From contig SHZK01000005.1 in the NCBI GenBank assembly GCA_009692305.1, positions 1 through 64,000 of the forward strand: a stretch of DNA of 64,000 nucleotides, read 5' to 3'. Below, piece after piece: positions 38,069 through 46,914 of this stretch. Under the pieces are notes generated by a model. The model was not told the origin of the DNA and ran no database searches. It was given only the letters and a program-made list of their open reading frames with translations. This stretch comes from Gammaproteobacteria bacterium. Its GTDB lineage: Bacteria > Pseudomonadota > Gammaproteobacteria > Pseudomonadales > Pseudohongiellaceae. Both the position numbers and the translations under genes were made by a program. How positions within the stretch are numbered: the first letter of the stretch is position 1; every line of letters begins with the position of its first letter.

Positions 38069-38187
38069 CAGAGCTTCTAATTTTCCAGTATCGTCCAACT
38101 CCTCCCGCCCGGCGACCGCTTCAGGAATGCCGAGCATCTGGCATAAACCCCTCAATAACAATATGTTATCTGGCTTAGATTAACTAG

Positions 38188-38227
38188 TTGCAATCTACTG
38201 ATTTGGTGTTATAGTTTAGTACAACAC
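38188..38227 (+). promoter_or_regulatory. Promoter with overlapping operator of the GntR/YtrA-ABC operon
   Basis: TTGCAA (38188-38193), 16-base spacer, TATAGT (38210-38215). An inverted repeat GTGTTATA-GTTTAG-TACAACAC (38206-38227; 7 of 8 arm positions pair) covers the -10 and start site. Operators of YtrA-type GntR regulators have this kind of GTGT...ACAC dyad, so autorepression is likely. Confidence 0.65.
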
Positions 38228-38264
38228 TGATCAATATTTGAGTCTGAGCAACTGGATAGAGCGC

Positions 38265-38651
38265 GTGGAAATTAACTGGAACAATAAAGAGCCGATTTAC
38301 CTGCAATTGCGGGATCGGCTGGTGGAATTGATCATGGATGGGGCGTTGCTGGAAGGCGATGCTCTGCCATCAGTACGCCAGGTTGCCGGTGAGCAGCGCA
38401 TTAATCCGATCACCGTATCGAAGGCTTTACAGATGTTGGTTGATGAAGAGTTAGTGGAGAAGAAACGGGGGCTGGGAATGTATGTGGTTACCGGAGCGAA
38501 GGACAAATTGTCAAAACAGGAACGCGCCAAATTTCTTGAACAGGAATGGCCGCAGATCGCACAACGAATTCAGAGACTGGGGCTGGCTGCTGATGAACTC
38601 CTTCGCAGCATCAAGGATGGATCTGGCCAGAATCATGGGAACAGCAAATGA
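38265..38651 (+). CDS. GntR-family regulator, YtrA subfamily
   Basis: 128 residues from GTG 38265 with GGATAGA upstream; a TTG at 38238 would add nine residues. The winged HTH is recognisable (EPIYLQLRDRLVELIMDGAL; LPSVRQVAGEQRINPITVSK), and the short C-terminal helical tail instead of an effector domain is diagnostic for YtrA. Its stop overlaps the ATPase start by four bases (ATGA). It presumably represses its own ABC transporter operon. Confidence 0.92.
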   Translation: MEINWNNKEPIYLQLRDRLVELIMDGALLEGDALPSVRQVAGEQRINPITVSKALQMLVDEELVEKKRGLGMYVVTGAKDKLSKQERAKFLEQEWPQIAQRIQRLGLAADELLRSIKDGSGQNHGNSK

Positions 38652-39508
38652 CTAATATTGTGCATGCCAGGTCATTGCAAAAGTCTTATGGACAATTCAA
38701 GGCTCTCGATGGTGTAGACCTTGATATTCCAGCCGGCTCCATTTGTGGCTTGATAGGTCCGAATGGTGCGGGTAAGACCACCACTTTGAAAGCGTTGATC
38801 GGATTGTGTGACGTGGAGGGGGAGTTGACTGTCGCAGGCAGAGATCCGCGCGTGGCCAGGCACAAGCTGATGGAAGAAGTGTGTTTCATCGCTGATGTTG
38901 GCATCCTGCCGAAATGGCTGCGGGTATCTCAGGTGCTGGATTATGTAGAAGGGGTTCATCGCAAGTTTGACCGGGCAAAGGCTATCCAGCTTTTGAGCAC
39001 CACCGAGATTCCATCGAACAAGCGCATCAAGGAATTAAGCAAGGGGATGGTAACGCAGTTACATCTGGCACTTGTTATGTCCATCGAAGTACAACTGCTG
39101 GTACTGGATGAGCCCACGTTGGGGATGGACATAATCTATCGCAAGGAATTCTACGACAGATTGCTCAATGATTTCGTTGATGGCAATCGCACCATTATCA
39201 TCAGCACTCATCAAGTGGAAGAAATAGAAACCCTGCTTTCCCATCTGGTATTTATCAAGCGTGGTGCCATTGTGCTGGACGCAAGCATGGCAGAACTGGC
39301 GGAAATATACACAGAAGTTCTGGTGACTCCAGACAAGCGCGCACAGGCAGATGCTTTGGGTCCGATTCATGTGCGCGAACTGCTCGGCAAGAAATCATAT
39401 ACATACGAAGCGGTACCCAAAGCTGAACTTAAAGTATTGGGTGAGTTGCATACGCCCACGGTCGCCGACTTGTTCGTGGCAAAGATGAAGGATGCAAAGC
39501 ATGGATAA
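38648..39508 (+). CDS. ABC transporter ATP-binding protein
   Basis: 286 residues: Walker A GPNGAGKTT, Q-loop region, signature LSKGMVTQLHLAL, Walker B LLVLDEPTLGMD, and switch His in STHQVEE. The signature replaces the common LSGGQ, as in YtrB/CcmA-like exporters. It is coupled to the regulator upstream and overlaps the permease downstream by eight bases. The cargo is unknown; YtrA-linked systems often respond to cell-envelope stress or antibiotics. Confidence 0.94.
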   Translation: MTNIVHARSLQKSYGQFKALDGVDLDIPAGSICGLIGPNGAGKTTTLKALIGLCDVEGELTVAGRDPRVARHKLMEEVCFIADVGILPKWLRVSQVLDYVEGVHRKFDRAKAIQLLSTTEIPSNKRIKELSKGMVTQLHLALVMSIEVQLLVLDEPTLGMDIIYRKEFYDRLLNDFVDGNRTIIISTHQVEEIETLLSHLVFIKRGAIVLDASMAELAEIYTEVLVTPDKRAQADALGPIHVRELLGKKSYTYEAVPKAELKVLGELHTPTVADLFVAKMKDAKHG

Positions 39509-40352
39509 ATTCTCCCTATTGCAGTACCGGGCGTTGATAAGGCGCGAAATACTCGAACATCGCAACCTGTTTATACTGGCGCCCACATTTCTCGCACCAA
39601 TCTTGTTTATGGCAATGGTATGGATTGCAAACCAGCTTGATCCGGATGATCTGGGTTCGATGATCAGTTATTTGGCGATGCTCTTTAACGGCCTCTCTCC
39701 GGTAGAAATGGCACCTATATTTATGCTTGGCGGAATTCCTTTTATAATTGTGCTGTTTAGTTGCGCCATCGTTTATCTGCTTGTCACGCTGTATCAGGAT
39801 CGCAAGGATTCAAGCGTGTTGTTCTGGCAGTCCATGCCGGTCTCCAATTTGAAAACCGTACTTACCAAAATTGTAACCGTTGGTGCTATTGCCCCATTCT
39901 TCTATATGGCTGTGCTCTTCGGGTTTTATCTCGTAACGGTTATTTGGCTTTCCATACTCGGCGTGAGCCATGACATAGAAATCGCCGGAATCGGTTATAT
40001 GTTCATGGCGGCAGTGGTGAGTCTCCTGCTGTTATATATCTCAGCCATTGTTGCCACTCTATGGCTGTTGCCATCTGTTGGCTGGTTGTTGTTGTTTTCT
40101 GCATTTGCCAGACGCACACCTCTTATGTGGGCCGCAGGGGTTTTTATCATGATCGGGTTTCTGGAGGATTTCCTGTTCGGCACGCAATTTCTGGCCAATT
40201 GGGTGGAGAGTCGTGCGAACCCTAACCAATACCTGATAATGAGCTTTGGCGATGTGTTTGACAGAATATTCAACTATGACATGTTGTTTGGGATCGTTGT
40301 GGGCGCAATTCTTATCGCGGGTGCAGTGCTGATGCGGCGCTTTATTGACTAG
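39501..40352 (+). CDS. ABC-2 type permease
   Basis: 283 residues from ATG 39501 (GAAGGA eight bases upstream; an ATG three codons earlier lacks this spacing). Six hydrophobic segments with a cytoplasmic N-terminus (LIRREILEHRNLF) match ABC-2/YtrC-D-like permeases. It forms an exporter with the preceding ATPase, probably as a homodimer because no second permease is present. Confidence 0.88.
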   Translation: MDKFSLLQYRALIRREILEHRNLFILAPTFLAPILFMAMVWIANQLDPDDLGSMISYLAMLFNGLSPVEMAPIFMLGGIPFIIVLFSCAIVYLLVTLYQDRKDSSVLFWQSMPVSNLKTVLTKIVTVGAIAPFFYMAVLFGFYLVTVIWLSILGVSHDIEIAGIGYMFMAAVVSLLLLYISAIVATLWLLPSVGWLLLFSAFARRTPLMWAAGVFIMIGFLEDFLFGTQFLANWVESRANPNQYLIMSFGDVFDRIFNYDMLFGIVVGAILIAGAVLMRRFID

Positions 40353-40415
40353 AATCAAAGGGATGGTCGACTGCAGTTGCATGGGAGTAATTCAGATGAG
40401 CGGGGAATTATAAAG

Positions 40416-40631
40416 ATGAATACAATCAAAAGTCTGGTGCTTAGGAATCGCTACACGCTATTGGTTACAGTGCTGGCAGTCTATGTACTGGTGCTCGTTC
40501 TCGAAGGCGCTATAACTGGACGCGAGGTAAGAGTGATCGATTTTGACAACCCGTTTTTCGACTTGATTGTACGTAATTTTGAAGAGTTCATGGACGACAG
40601 CCGGCAAAACCGCGACGCTGATCAGTTGTAG
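40416..40631 (+). CDS. Small membrane protein of the ABC exporter operon
   Basis: 71 residues from ATG 40416 with CGGGGAATTATAAAG upstream. One N-terminal helix (LLVTVLAVYVLVLVLEGAI) is followed by an acidic soluble tail (FEEFMDDSRQNRDADQL). It sits 63 bases after the permease gene in the same direction and may be an accessory subunit. No family recognised. Confidence 0.65.
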   Translation: MNTIKSLVLRNRYTLLVTVLAVYVLVLVLEGAITGREVRVIDFDNPFFDLIVRNFEEFMDDSRQNRDADQL

Positions 40632-40650
40632 GCTTCGACTTAAAATCCTG

Positions 40651-40679
40651 TTGACAGGCATAATCCATTCAAATAAAGT
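40651..40679 (+). promoter_or_regulatory. Near-consensus promoter of a very small transcription unit
   Basis: TTGACA (40651-40656), exactly 17 bases, TAAAGT (40674-40679). The start site would fall at about 40686, only a few bases before ATG 40690. Confidence 0.7.
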
Positions 40680-40689
40680 CTCGCGCCTA

Positions 40690-40800
40690 ATGCAAACCAG
40701 ATTCAACAATGCAGTTTTAACCCAGGCGGCGGCCGCGAAAGCAGCTGCACGCCGTGCCGCGCGCGCAGCAAATGCAAAATTTGGAGCTGATGGGTTTTAG
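40690..40800 (+). CDS. Ala-rich basic microprotein, possibly leaderless
   Basis: A 36-residue frame, ATG 40690 to TAG 40798-40800. It has an NNAVLTQ segment, then an Ala/Lys/Arg core (AAAAKAAARRAARAANAKF) and the end GADGF. No ribosome binding site exists; the promoter just upstream would give a nearly leaderless mRNA. A strong terminator ends the unit at 40863. The core could form a single amphipathic cationic helix able to bind nucleic acid or membrane. Alternatively the transcript is a small RNA and the frame is incidental. Confidence 0.45.
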   Translation: MQTRFNNAVLTQAAAAKAAARRAARAANAKFGADGF

Positions 40801-40821
40801 CTAATTACATAAAACGAATTA

Positions 40822-40863
40822 TAAAAAAAACCTCTACTGCTCCGGCACTAGAGGTTTTTTTTT
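40822..40863 (+). terminator. Bidirectional rho-independent terminator
   Basis: Stem AAACCTCTA / TAGAGGTTT extended inside by TGC/GCA around a TCCG tetraloop, flanked by A8 (40823-40830) and T9 (40855-40863). It closes the small unit at 40690 and separates it from the GNAT gene. Confidence 0.9.
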
Positions 40864-40880
40864 GTCCGGGATTCCTAAAC

Positions 40881-41666
40881 ATGAACTTGCAAGCCATTGA
40901 ATACGCATCAAGACAAGCCTGGCCCGCCTTACAGGATTTGTATCTGCCATTCGGGGTGCTCCGATTTGCACGCGGTGTTAGCCGACGCGCGAACTCATTC
41001 AGCATGTTCATTGGTGCCCGCGCCGACCTTACGCAGGTGCGAAGCGTGACCGAAGATTTCTTTCAGGCGCATCAGCTTCCAGCGATCGTGCGCGTGCTGG
41101 GCCCAAGCACCACGAATGGGGACGATTCACTGGATATTTTTCTCGAACAGAATAACTACGATCTCGTAACACCAACCAAAGTAATGCTGCGAGAGATAGC
41201 TGCAGAAATTCCCGCGGCGCTGCAAGGCACATTACTTGCAATGCAAGTGTGCGATCTGGATGTCTGGTTGACTGCCAGGTATGAAATATTGCCCAAGCCC
41301 GCGAATGAATCTGTGGTGCAGCGGGCAATGCTGCAGCGACTGCTGCATACACACCGATTCCTGGTGCAATTCAATCATGAAGGCAGACCAATCTGTTGTG
41401 GCATGGCAGTTTGCATTGATGGCTTGCTGGGTGTGTTTGGGGTTGCCACGGCGTCAGCTTATCGCAATCGGGGACTCGCCAGGGCTCTGGTACAACAGTT
41501 ATTGGGCTGGGGCAAGAGCGCAGGAGCCAGGTTTGCGTATTTGCAGGTGGAAGCGTCCAACAGTGCCGCATTGACCGTGTACGAGGGGCTCGGATTCGCG
41601 CAGATATATGACTACTGGTATCGGGAGAAACAGTTTTGCAACTACAACAGCAGGGGAATGAGATGA
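40881..41666 (+). CDS. GNAT-family N-acetyltransferase
   Basis: 261 residues. The C-terminal GNAT core has the acetyl-CoA loop SAYRNRGLARALVQQLLGWG (R/Q-x-x-G-x-G/A type), the FAYLQVEASN strand and the closing VYEGLGFAQIYDYWYR. The N-terminal half is a degenerate second GNAT-like domain. The stop overlaps the aminotransferase start (ATGA), so the two are translationally coupled and probably act on one substrate, perhaps an amino acid or polyamine. Confidence 0.88.
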   Translation: MNLQAIEYASRQAWPALQDLYLPFGVLRFARGVSRRANSFSMFIGARADLTQVRSVTEDFFQAHQLPAIVRVLGPSTTNGDDSLDIFLEQNNYDLVTPTKVMLREIAAEIPAALQGTLLAMQVCDLDVWLTARYEILPKPANESVVQRAMLQRLLHTHRFLVQFNHEGRPICCGMAVCIDGLLGVFGVATASAYRNRGLARALVQQLLGWGKSAGARFAYLQVEASNSAALTVYEGLGFAQIYDYWYREKQFCNYNSRGMR

Positions 41667-42865
41667 GTACAATCACGATAGAAGACAGCCTTGGAATTAC
41701 ATTCTGTAACCGGCAACAGGTTGCTATCGAGCGCGGCGAAGGCTGTTATGTCTGGGATGATGCGGGCAACCGGTATATCGATTTTACGGCAGGATGGGGC
41801 GTGACGTGCCTTGGCCATTCACATTCTTGCATAACAGATGCCATCTACAAGCAGGCGCTAAAAATTATTCAGAATCCAAACTCCGGATTCACCTATTCGC
41901 CAGCAAGGGCCAGATTACTGCAAGTGTTGAAGAATGTTTTACCCGGCTCATTGCACAAGATTTACTTTGTCAACAGCGGCGCTGAGGCGAATGATGCAGC
42001 ACTGAAGTTAGCGCGAAAGATTACTGGTAAAACCAAGGTAATTGCCACTGGCGGCTCTTTTCACGGGCGCACCTTCAACACACTGTCAGTATCTGGCGGG
42101 AAAGAAAACACGAACCGGTATTTACCCTCCATGCCTGAAAATTGTTTCGTCCGTTTTGGCGATTACGATGAATTGGCAAGTGTTCTGGATGTCAACACGG
42201 CAGCTGTAATCGTCGAGCCAATTCAGGGGGAAGGTGGTGTACGCATACCCGATCTGAACTATTTGTCGCGAGTAGATCAGTTGTGCAAGCAGCGTGGCGT
42301 GCTGCTTATAATTGACGAGATTCAGACTGGGTTTTGCCGTACTGGAAAATTCTTTGCCTCGCAGCACAGCCTGGTGGAGATTCGCCCGGACTTCATGACG
42401 ATGGGCAAGGGCATAGCCGGTGGTTTTCCATTTGCGGCATTCGCCGTAAGCGCGCCGGTAGATGCTTTGCTGAATCGCGGTGATCACGGCGGTACCTACT
42501 GTGGCAATCCGCTCGGCTGTGCAGTGGCAGCAGCTGTGGTTGGTTTCCTGATTGAAAATCGCGTAGCAGAAAAAGTGGCTGCGAGTGGTGCAGTGCTATT
42601 GGCTGAGCTGCAGCAATTGCAGCGAAAATACCCTTCATTGATTCTTGCTGTGCGTGGACGCGGGCTGCTGTGTGCGCTAGAACTAAGCAGTGACAAAGTC
42701 GTGCAGACTCTCACCCAGACCTGTCTTGAGAAAGGCTTGTTAGTGACCCCCACGCGCAATCGCATAGTACGCTTGATTCCATATTTATTGATAGAACGGG
42801 CGGAAATGGCAGCTGGCCTCGGCATACTGGATGCAGCGCTGTCCTCGGTTGTTCAATCTGTATGA
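41663..42865 (+). CDS. Class III PLP-dependent aminotransferase (acetylornithine-type)
   Basis: 400 residues from ATG 41663, with AGGGGAATG upstream. Fold-type I class III motifs: YIDFTAGWGVTCLGHSH, FVNSGAEANDAALKLAR, SFHGRTFNTLS, VIVEPIQGEGG, LLIIDEIQTGFCRTGK and the PLP Lys in MGKGIAGGFP. It is close to ArgD/acetylornithine or succinylornithine aminotransferases. The coupled GNAT gene suggests an acetyl-amino-acid pathway rather than classical arginine synthesis (inference). Confidence 0.93.
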   Translation: MSTITIEDSLGITFCNRQQVAIERGEGCYVWDDAGNRYIDFTAGWGVTCLGHSHSCITDAIYKQALKIIQNPNSGFTYSPARARLLQVLKNVLPGSLHKIYFVNSGAEANDAALKLARKITGKTKVIATGGSFHGRTFNTLSVSGGKENTNRYLPSMPENCFVRFGDYDELASVLDVNTAAVIVEPIQGEGGVRIPDLNYLSRVDQLCKQRGVLLIIDEIQTGFCRTGKFFASQHSLVEIRPDFMTMGKGIAGGFPFAAFAVSAPVDALLNRGDHGGTYCGNPLGCAVAAAVVGFLIENRVAEKVAASGAVLLAELQQLQRKYPSLILAVRGRGLLCALELSSDKVVQTLTQTCLEKGLLVTPTRNRIVRLIPYLLIERAEMAAGLGILDAALSSVVQSV

Positions 42866-42916
42866 GTTAAGTTAGACTGCGGCGCTGCATTGAAATGTAT
42901 ATAAAGGAGGCGAGGC

Positions 42917-43939
42917 ATGATCAGGAATACGCAGGTACTTTTGGCCAAACGGCCGCTTGGCGAACCGGGCGACGACTGCTTCCAGATGCAGGAGACAGAG
43001 ATTCCAGAATTGGCTGATAACCAGATTTTGATTCGCGTGTGTTGGCTGTCACTGGATCCTTATATGCGCGGCCGCATGAATGACGTCAAATCCTATGCGG
43101 CACCGACCGCGATCGGTGACATCATGACCGGTGAGTCGGCGGGTATCGTCATCAAATCCAGATCGCCGAAATTTGCAGTTGGTGACAGGGTGGCCGCACA
43201 TATGGGCTGGCAGACGCATATTGTTGCCAATGCTGATGACCCCCGCATCATGAAGGTCGACCTGGCCAATGGCACATTGTCGGCGCATCTGGGTGTTGTA
43301 GGTATGCCGGGGCGTACTGCCTATTTTGGATTAACCGAAGTTGGCAAACCCCGTGCTGGAGAGACGTTGGTGGTAGCTGCTGCCTCCGGTGCAGTTGGTT
43401 CAGCAGTAGGGCAAATAGTAAAGATCAAGGGTTTGCGTGTTGTAGGCATTGCCGGCGGGCACAAGAAGTGCCGTTACGTGAAAGAAGAATTGAAATTTGA
43501 TGCCTGTATCGACTACAAGGCAGGCAATCTCGCGGCTGAATTGACTGCAGCGTGTCCCAAGGGCATCGATATCTATTTTGAAAACGTGGGTGGTGCAGTT
43601 ACTCAGGCAGTGGCGCCGTTGCTAAACCCTGGCGCGCGGGTACCAATCTGTGGCTATGTTTCGAATTATAATGATGCGGATATCAGCAAGGCAGTAACCC
43701 CGTTTCATATTCTGGGCGCACTCGCCAATCCACCTGAACATCGCTTCTTCGTAGTTACCGAGTGGCGTGATCGTTGGGTTGAAGCAACACGACTGCTCGG
43801 TGGTTGGGTGAGTGACGGTAAACTCAAATACAAGGAGAGTATCGGAGTGGGCATTGAGAATGCCCCTGAATACTTTCGCGGCATGCTGAAGGGCAAGAAT
43901 TTCGGCAAGCAATTGATCAAGATTGCGGATGAAGATTAA
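42917..43939 (+). CDS. NADP-dependent MDR oxidoreductase (CurA / leukotriene B4 dehydrogenase-like)
   Basis: 340 residues with an AGGAGG ribosome binding site. A zinc-free medium-chain reductase: YMRGRMNDVKSY, GMPGRTAYFGLTEVGKPRAGET, the NADP-binding AAASGAVGSAVGQI, DIYFENVGG. The family reduces 2-alkenals, enones and related double bonds with NADPH. It heads a tightly packed four-gene operon and its stop overlaps the next start by one base. Confidence 0.93.
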   Translation: MIRNTQVLLAKRPLGEPGDDCFQMQETEIPELADNQILIRVCWLSLDPYMRGRMNDVKSYAAPTAIGDIMTGESAGIVIKSRSPKFAVGDRVAAHMGWQTHIVANADDPRIMKVDLANGTLSAHLGVVGMPGRTAYFGLTEVGKPRAGETLVVAAASGAVGSAVGQIVKIKGLRVVGIAGGHKKCRYVKEELKFDACIDYKAGNLAAELTAACPKGIDIYFENVGGAVTQAVAPLLNPGARVPICGYVSNYNDADISKAVTPFHILGALANPPEHRFFVVTEWRDRWVEATRLLGGWVSDGKLKYKESIGVGIENAPEYFRGMLKGKNFGKQLIKIADED

Positions 43940-44769
43940 TGACTTCGAATTCTGCAGACGAATTCAGCATCGATCAGCTATTTTCCCTGCAGGGTAAAAC
44001 AGCGCTTGTTACTGGCGGGTCCGGCGGTCTCGGACTGATCATGGCCAAAGGACTGTTGCAGAATGGCGCCAGCGTTATTATTGCATCGCGCAAGCAAGCG
44101 AATTGCGATGCAGCTCTGGCTGAGCTGAATCAGTATGGTGCAGTGAGTGCGATTGCTGCTGACGTCACCAAGCCCGGCGACCGGGAACGCCTCGTGCAGG
44201 CGGTGGCAGACAAGTTCGGCAGTCTCTGCATCCTGATCAATAATGCCGGGGCGAATTGGGGGGCCGAACTGGAAAATTATCCCGATGCCGGATTCGCGAA
44301 AGTCATTGATACGAATTTAAACGCGGTGTTTTCCCTCACACGTGATCTGGTGCCGCTGCTCAGTAAGGCGGCTAGCGCACAGGACCCCTCGCGGATTATC
44401 AATATCGGTTCCATGGATGGCATCCATGTGCCCGTGGTACAACGCGTCCCTACCTTCGCCTATTCGGCAAGCAAGGCCGCTCTGCATCATCTGACGCGCA
44501 CATTGGCCGTCGATCTGGCTCCCAGGCATATAACTGTAAACGCAGTGGCGCCGGGATTCTTTGCATCACGCATGACCGATCACGTGTTTGAGCATTACAA
44601 ACAAGATATAGAAGACGATTGTCCCTTGCACCGAGTGGGAAATCCGGTGGAGATTGTCGGCGTGGTCATCTATCTTGCTGCTAGAGCTGGAGCCTACACC
44701 AACGGCACAGTGATTCCGGTTGATGGCGGTACGAGTATATCCAAGGGCATGCGGTCCTGGATGGATTAA
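43939..44769 (+). CDS. Short-chain dehydrogenase/reductase
   Basis: 276 residues of classical SDR: cofactor loop TGGSGGLG, structural NNAGANWG, the catalytic Ser in NIGSMDGI, catalytic YSASK, and C-terminal TNGTVIPVDGGTS. ATG 43939 overlaps the MDR stop (TAATG). It resembles gluconate/3-oxoacyl-ACP-reductase-like SDRs; the substrate is likely a hydroxyacyl or ketone in the same pathway as its neighbours. Confidence 0.92.
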   Translation: MTSNSADEFSIDQLFSLQGKTALVTGGSGGLGLIMAKGLLQNGASVIIASRKQANCDAALAELNQYGAVSAIAADVTKPGDRERLVQAVADKFGSLCILINNAGANWGAELENYPDAGFAKVIDTNLNAVFSLTRDLVPLLSKAASAQDPSRIINIGSMDGIHVPVVQRVPTFAYSASKAALHHLTRTLAVDLAPRHITVNAVAPGFFASRMTDHVFEHYKQDIEDDCPLHRVGNPVEIVGVVIYLAARAGAYTNGTVIPVDGGTSISKGMRSWMD

Positions 44770-44850
44770 CCAGGCGCAAACTTGATTACACTGTGTTGCA
44801 TCAATGCATACACTGATCGCAACATCGAAAAAGGGAAAAGGGACACTGCA

Positions 44851-45615
44851 ATGAGTTTATTCGATTTGACCGGAAAGGTGGCATTGATTACCGGCTCCAC
44901 CAAAGGTATTGGTCAGGCTATCGCTACGCGCATGGCAGAACATGGTGCGAAAGTGGTGATTTCAAGTCGCAACCAGGATGCCTGCGATAAAGTCGCTGCG
45001 GGGATCAGGAATGCTGGGCATACGGCAATAGCGATTGCCTGCAACATTAATTACAAGGAGCAGCTGCAACAGTTAGTTAACAAGGCAGTAGAGCAACTCG
45101 GTCCGGTCGACATTCTTGTGTGCAATGCCGCGTTGAATCCCTATTTTGGTCCGTCGCAGCAGATTCCTGATGAGTCTTTTGACAAGGTTATGCATGCCAA
45201 TATAGGCAGTGTGCACCGGCTATGCCAGCTGGTAATTCCTGGAATGGCCGGGAAAGGGGGCGGCGCGGTAATAATTGTTTCCTCAATCGGTGGCTTGAAG
45301 GGTACCGAGCATCTTGGAGCGTATGCCATCTCGAAAGCGGCTGATATGCAAATTGCACGGAATCTGGCGGTGGAATGGGGTCCGCAGCAGGTGCGGGTGA
45401 ATTGCATTGCCCCAGGGTTGGTGCGTACCGATTTTGCCCGTGCCCTATGGGAAAACCCGGAAATATATGCGCCGACAGTCTCGAAATATCCATTACGTCG
45501 GATTGGCGAGCCAGACGAGATTGCCGGGGCGGCAGTATTTCTGGCATCCGCTGCGGGAAGTTTTACGACCGGTCAAACTATTGTCATCGACGGTGGTGGT
45601 ACAATCGCCAGCTAA
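44851..45615 (+). CDS. Short-chain dehydrogenase/reductase (DHRS4-like)
   Basis: 254 residues from ATG 44851; upstream in-frame starts lack homology. TGSTKGIG loop, CNAALNPYFGP in place of NNAG (as in DHRS4-like carbonyl reductases), catalytic VSSIGG and YAISK, VIDGGGTI end. Second SDR of the operon, 81 bases after the first, and different enough to imply a separate step. Confidence 0.92.
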   Translation: MSLFDLTGKVALITGSTKGIGQAIATRMAEHGAKVVISSRNQDACDKVAAGIRNAGHTAIAIACNINYKEQLQQLVNKAVEQLGPVDILVCNAALNPYFGPSQQIPDESFDKVMHANIGSVHRLCQLVIPGMAGKGGGAVIIVSSIGGLKGTEHLGAYAISKAADMQIARNLAVEWGPQQVRVNCIAPGLVRTDFARALWENPEIYAPTVSKYPLRRIGEPDEIAGAAVFLASAAGSFTTGQTIVIDGGGTIAS

Positions 45616-45654
45616 CAAGAATTTAAAGCTATATATAAAGAAGGAAGACGGCAC

Positions 45655-46872
45655 ATGATGGATTTGGGATTGGCAGAACATCTGGTAGAAGTTCGGGAAA
45701 AGATTCGCGCATTCGTTACTGATCTGGTGGATCCGGTGGAGCAGGAATATCACGACGAGATCAGCGTGGGTGATCGTTGGTCACATACACCACGGCAAGA
45801 TGAAATTATGGAAAGCCTGAAACAGGCTGCGCGCGATCAGGGTTTGTGGAATTTCTTCTTGCCTGAAAGCCAGGGTGGTGCAGGAATTACGAATCTGCAG
45901 TATGCACACCTTGCTGAAATTATGGGCAGAAGTCGTCTCGCATCAGAGGCGTTCAATTGCAGCGCCCCGGATACGGGCAACATGGAAGTGCTGGAGCGAT
46001 ACGGTTCTGAAGCGCAAAAGCAGGAGTGGCTTGTACCCCTGCTGGATGGCAAGATTCGTTCCGCATTCGCCATGACCGAACCCGGCGTGGCCTCTTCAGA
46101 CGCGACCAATATTGCCACGCGCGCCGTGCTCGAAGGTGATGAGTGGGTGATTAGCGGCGAGAAATTTTATATTTCCGGTGCTGGCGATGCCCGCTGCAAA
46201 ATCATGATTGTAATGGTCGTCACCGACCCGGATGCCCCGAAACACAGCCGCCAGTCACAAATTCTGGTGCCCATGGCCACCAAGGGTGTCGAAGTAGTCA
46301 GACCGATGCACGTATTTGGCCGGGATGACGCTCCACACGGGCACATGCATATCAAGTTTCACAACGTGCGTGTTCCAAAAAGCAATATTATTCTGGGTCG
46401 GGGCCGCGGTTTCGAGATTTCACAGGGTCGCCTAGGGCCAGGTCGTATTCACCATTGCATGCGCTCCATTGGCGCCGCAGAAAAGGCACTGGATCTAATG
46501 TGCCAGCGCGCAGTGAGTCGCGAAGCCTTTGGCAGAACGCTGGCTGAATTGGGTGGCAACTATGACGTCATTGCAGACAGTCGCATTGAAATTGAAATGT
46601 GTCGATTGCTGACGTTTAAAGCAGCCTGGTTAATGGACACGATTGGCAACAAAGCGGCTCGAGATGCGATCTCTCAGATCAAGGTGGTAGTACCGAATAT
46701 GGCATTGCGCGTAATCGATCGTGCTATTCAAATGCATGGCGCTGCTGGTGTGTCGCAGGATTTCCCATTAGCCACATTGTGGACGAGCCAGCGCACGCTG
46801 CGATTGGCGGACGGTCCAGACGAAGTGCATCGACGCGTGATTGCCCGCAAGGAGCTGGCAAAATACCAGTAA
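45655..46872 (+). CDS. Acyl-CoA dehydrogenase (ACAD10/11-like)
   Basis: 405 residues. FAD/substrate motifs: [29 protein letters not shown], the region around [13 protein letters not shown], and the C-terminal [16 protein letters not shown] and [17 protein letters not shown]. The enzyme introduces the alpha-beta double bond into acyl-CoA, passing electrons to ETF. ACAD10/11 relatives act on 4-hydroxy or long/branched acyl-CoAs, which would suit operon partners that handle hydroxy- and keto-intermediates. Confidence 0.94.
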   Translation: MMDLGLAEHLVEVREKIRAFVTDLVDPVEQEYHDEISVGDRWSHTPRQDEIMESLKQAARDQGLWNFFLPESQGGAGITNLQYAHLAEIMGRSRLASEAFNCSAPDTGNMEVLERYGSEAQKQEWLVPLLDGKIRSAFAMTEPGVASSDATNIATRAVLEGDEWVISGEKFYISGAGDARCKIMIVMVVTDPDAPKHSRQSQILVPMATKGVEVVRPMHVFGRDDAPHGHMHIKFHNVRVPKSNIILGRGRGFEISQGRLGPGRIHHCMRSIGAAEKALDLMCQRAVSREAFGRTLAELGGNYDVIADSRIEIEMCRLLTFKAAWLMDTIGNKAARDAISQIKVVVPNMALRVIDRAIQMHGAAGVSQDFPLATLWTSQRTLRLADGPDEVHRRVIARKELAKYQ

Positions 46873-46914
46873 CTCCCACGGCAATTAATTGCGCAGTTTG
46901 GCAGGATCGTTAAT

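Noticed and set aside
38014-38187. Possible small gene between the CoA transferase and the GntR operon
   Set aside because: Only a terminator hairpin and stop-rich sequence are present.
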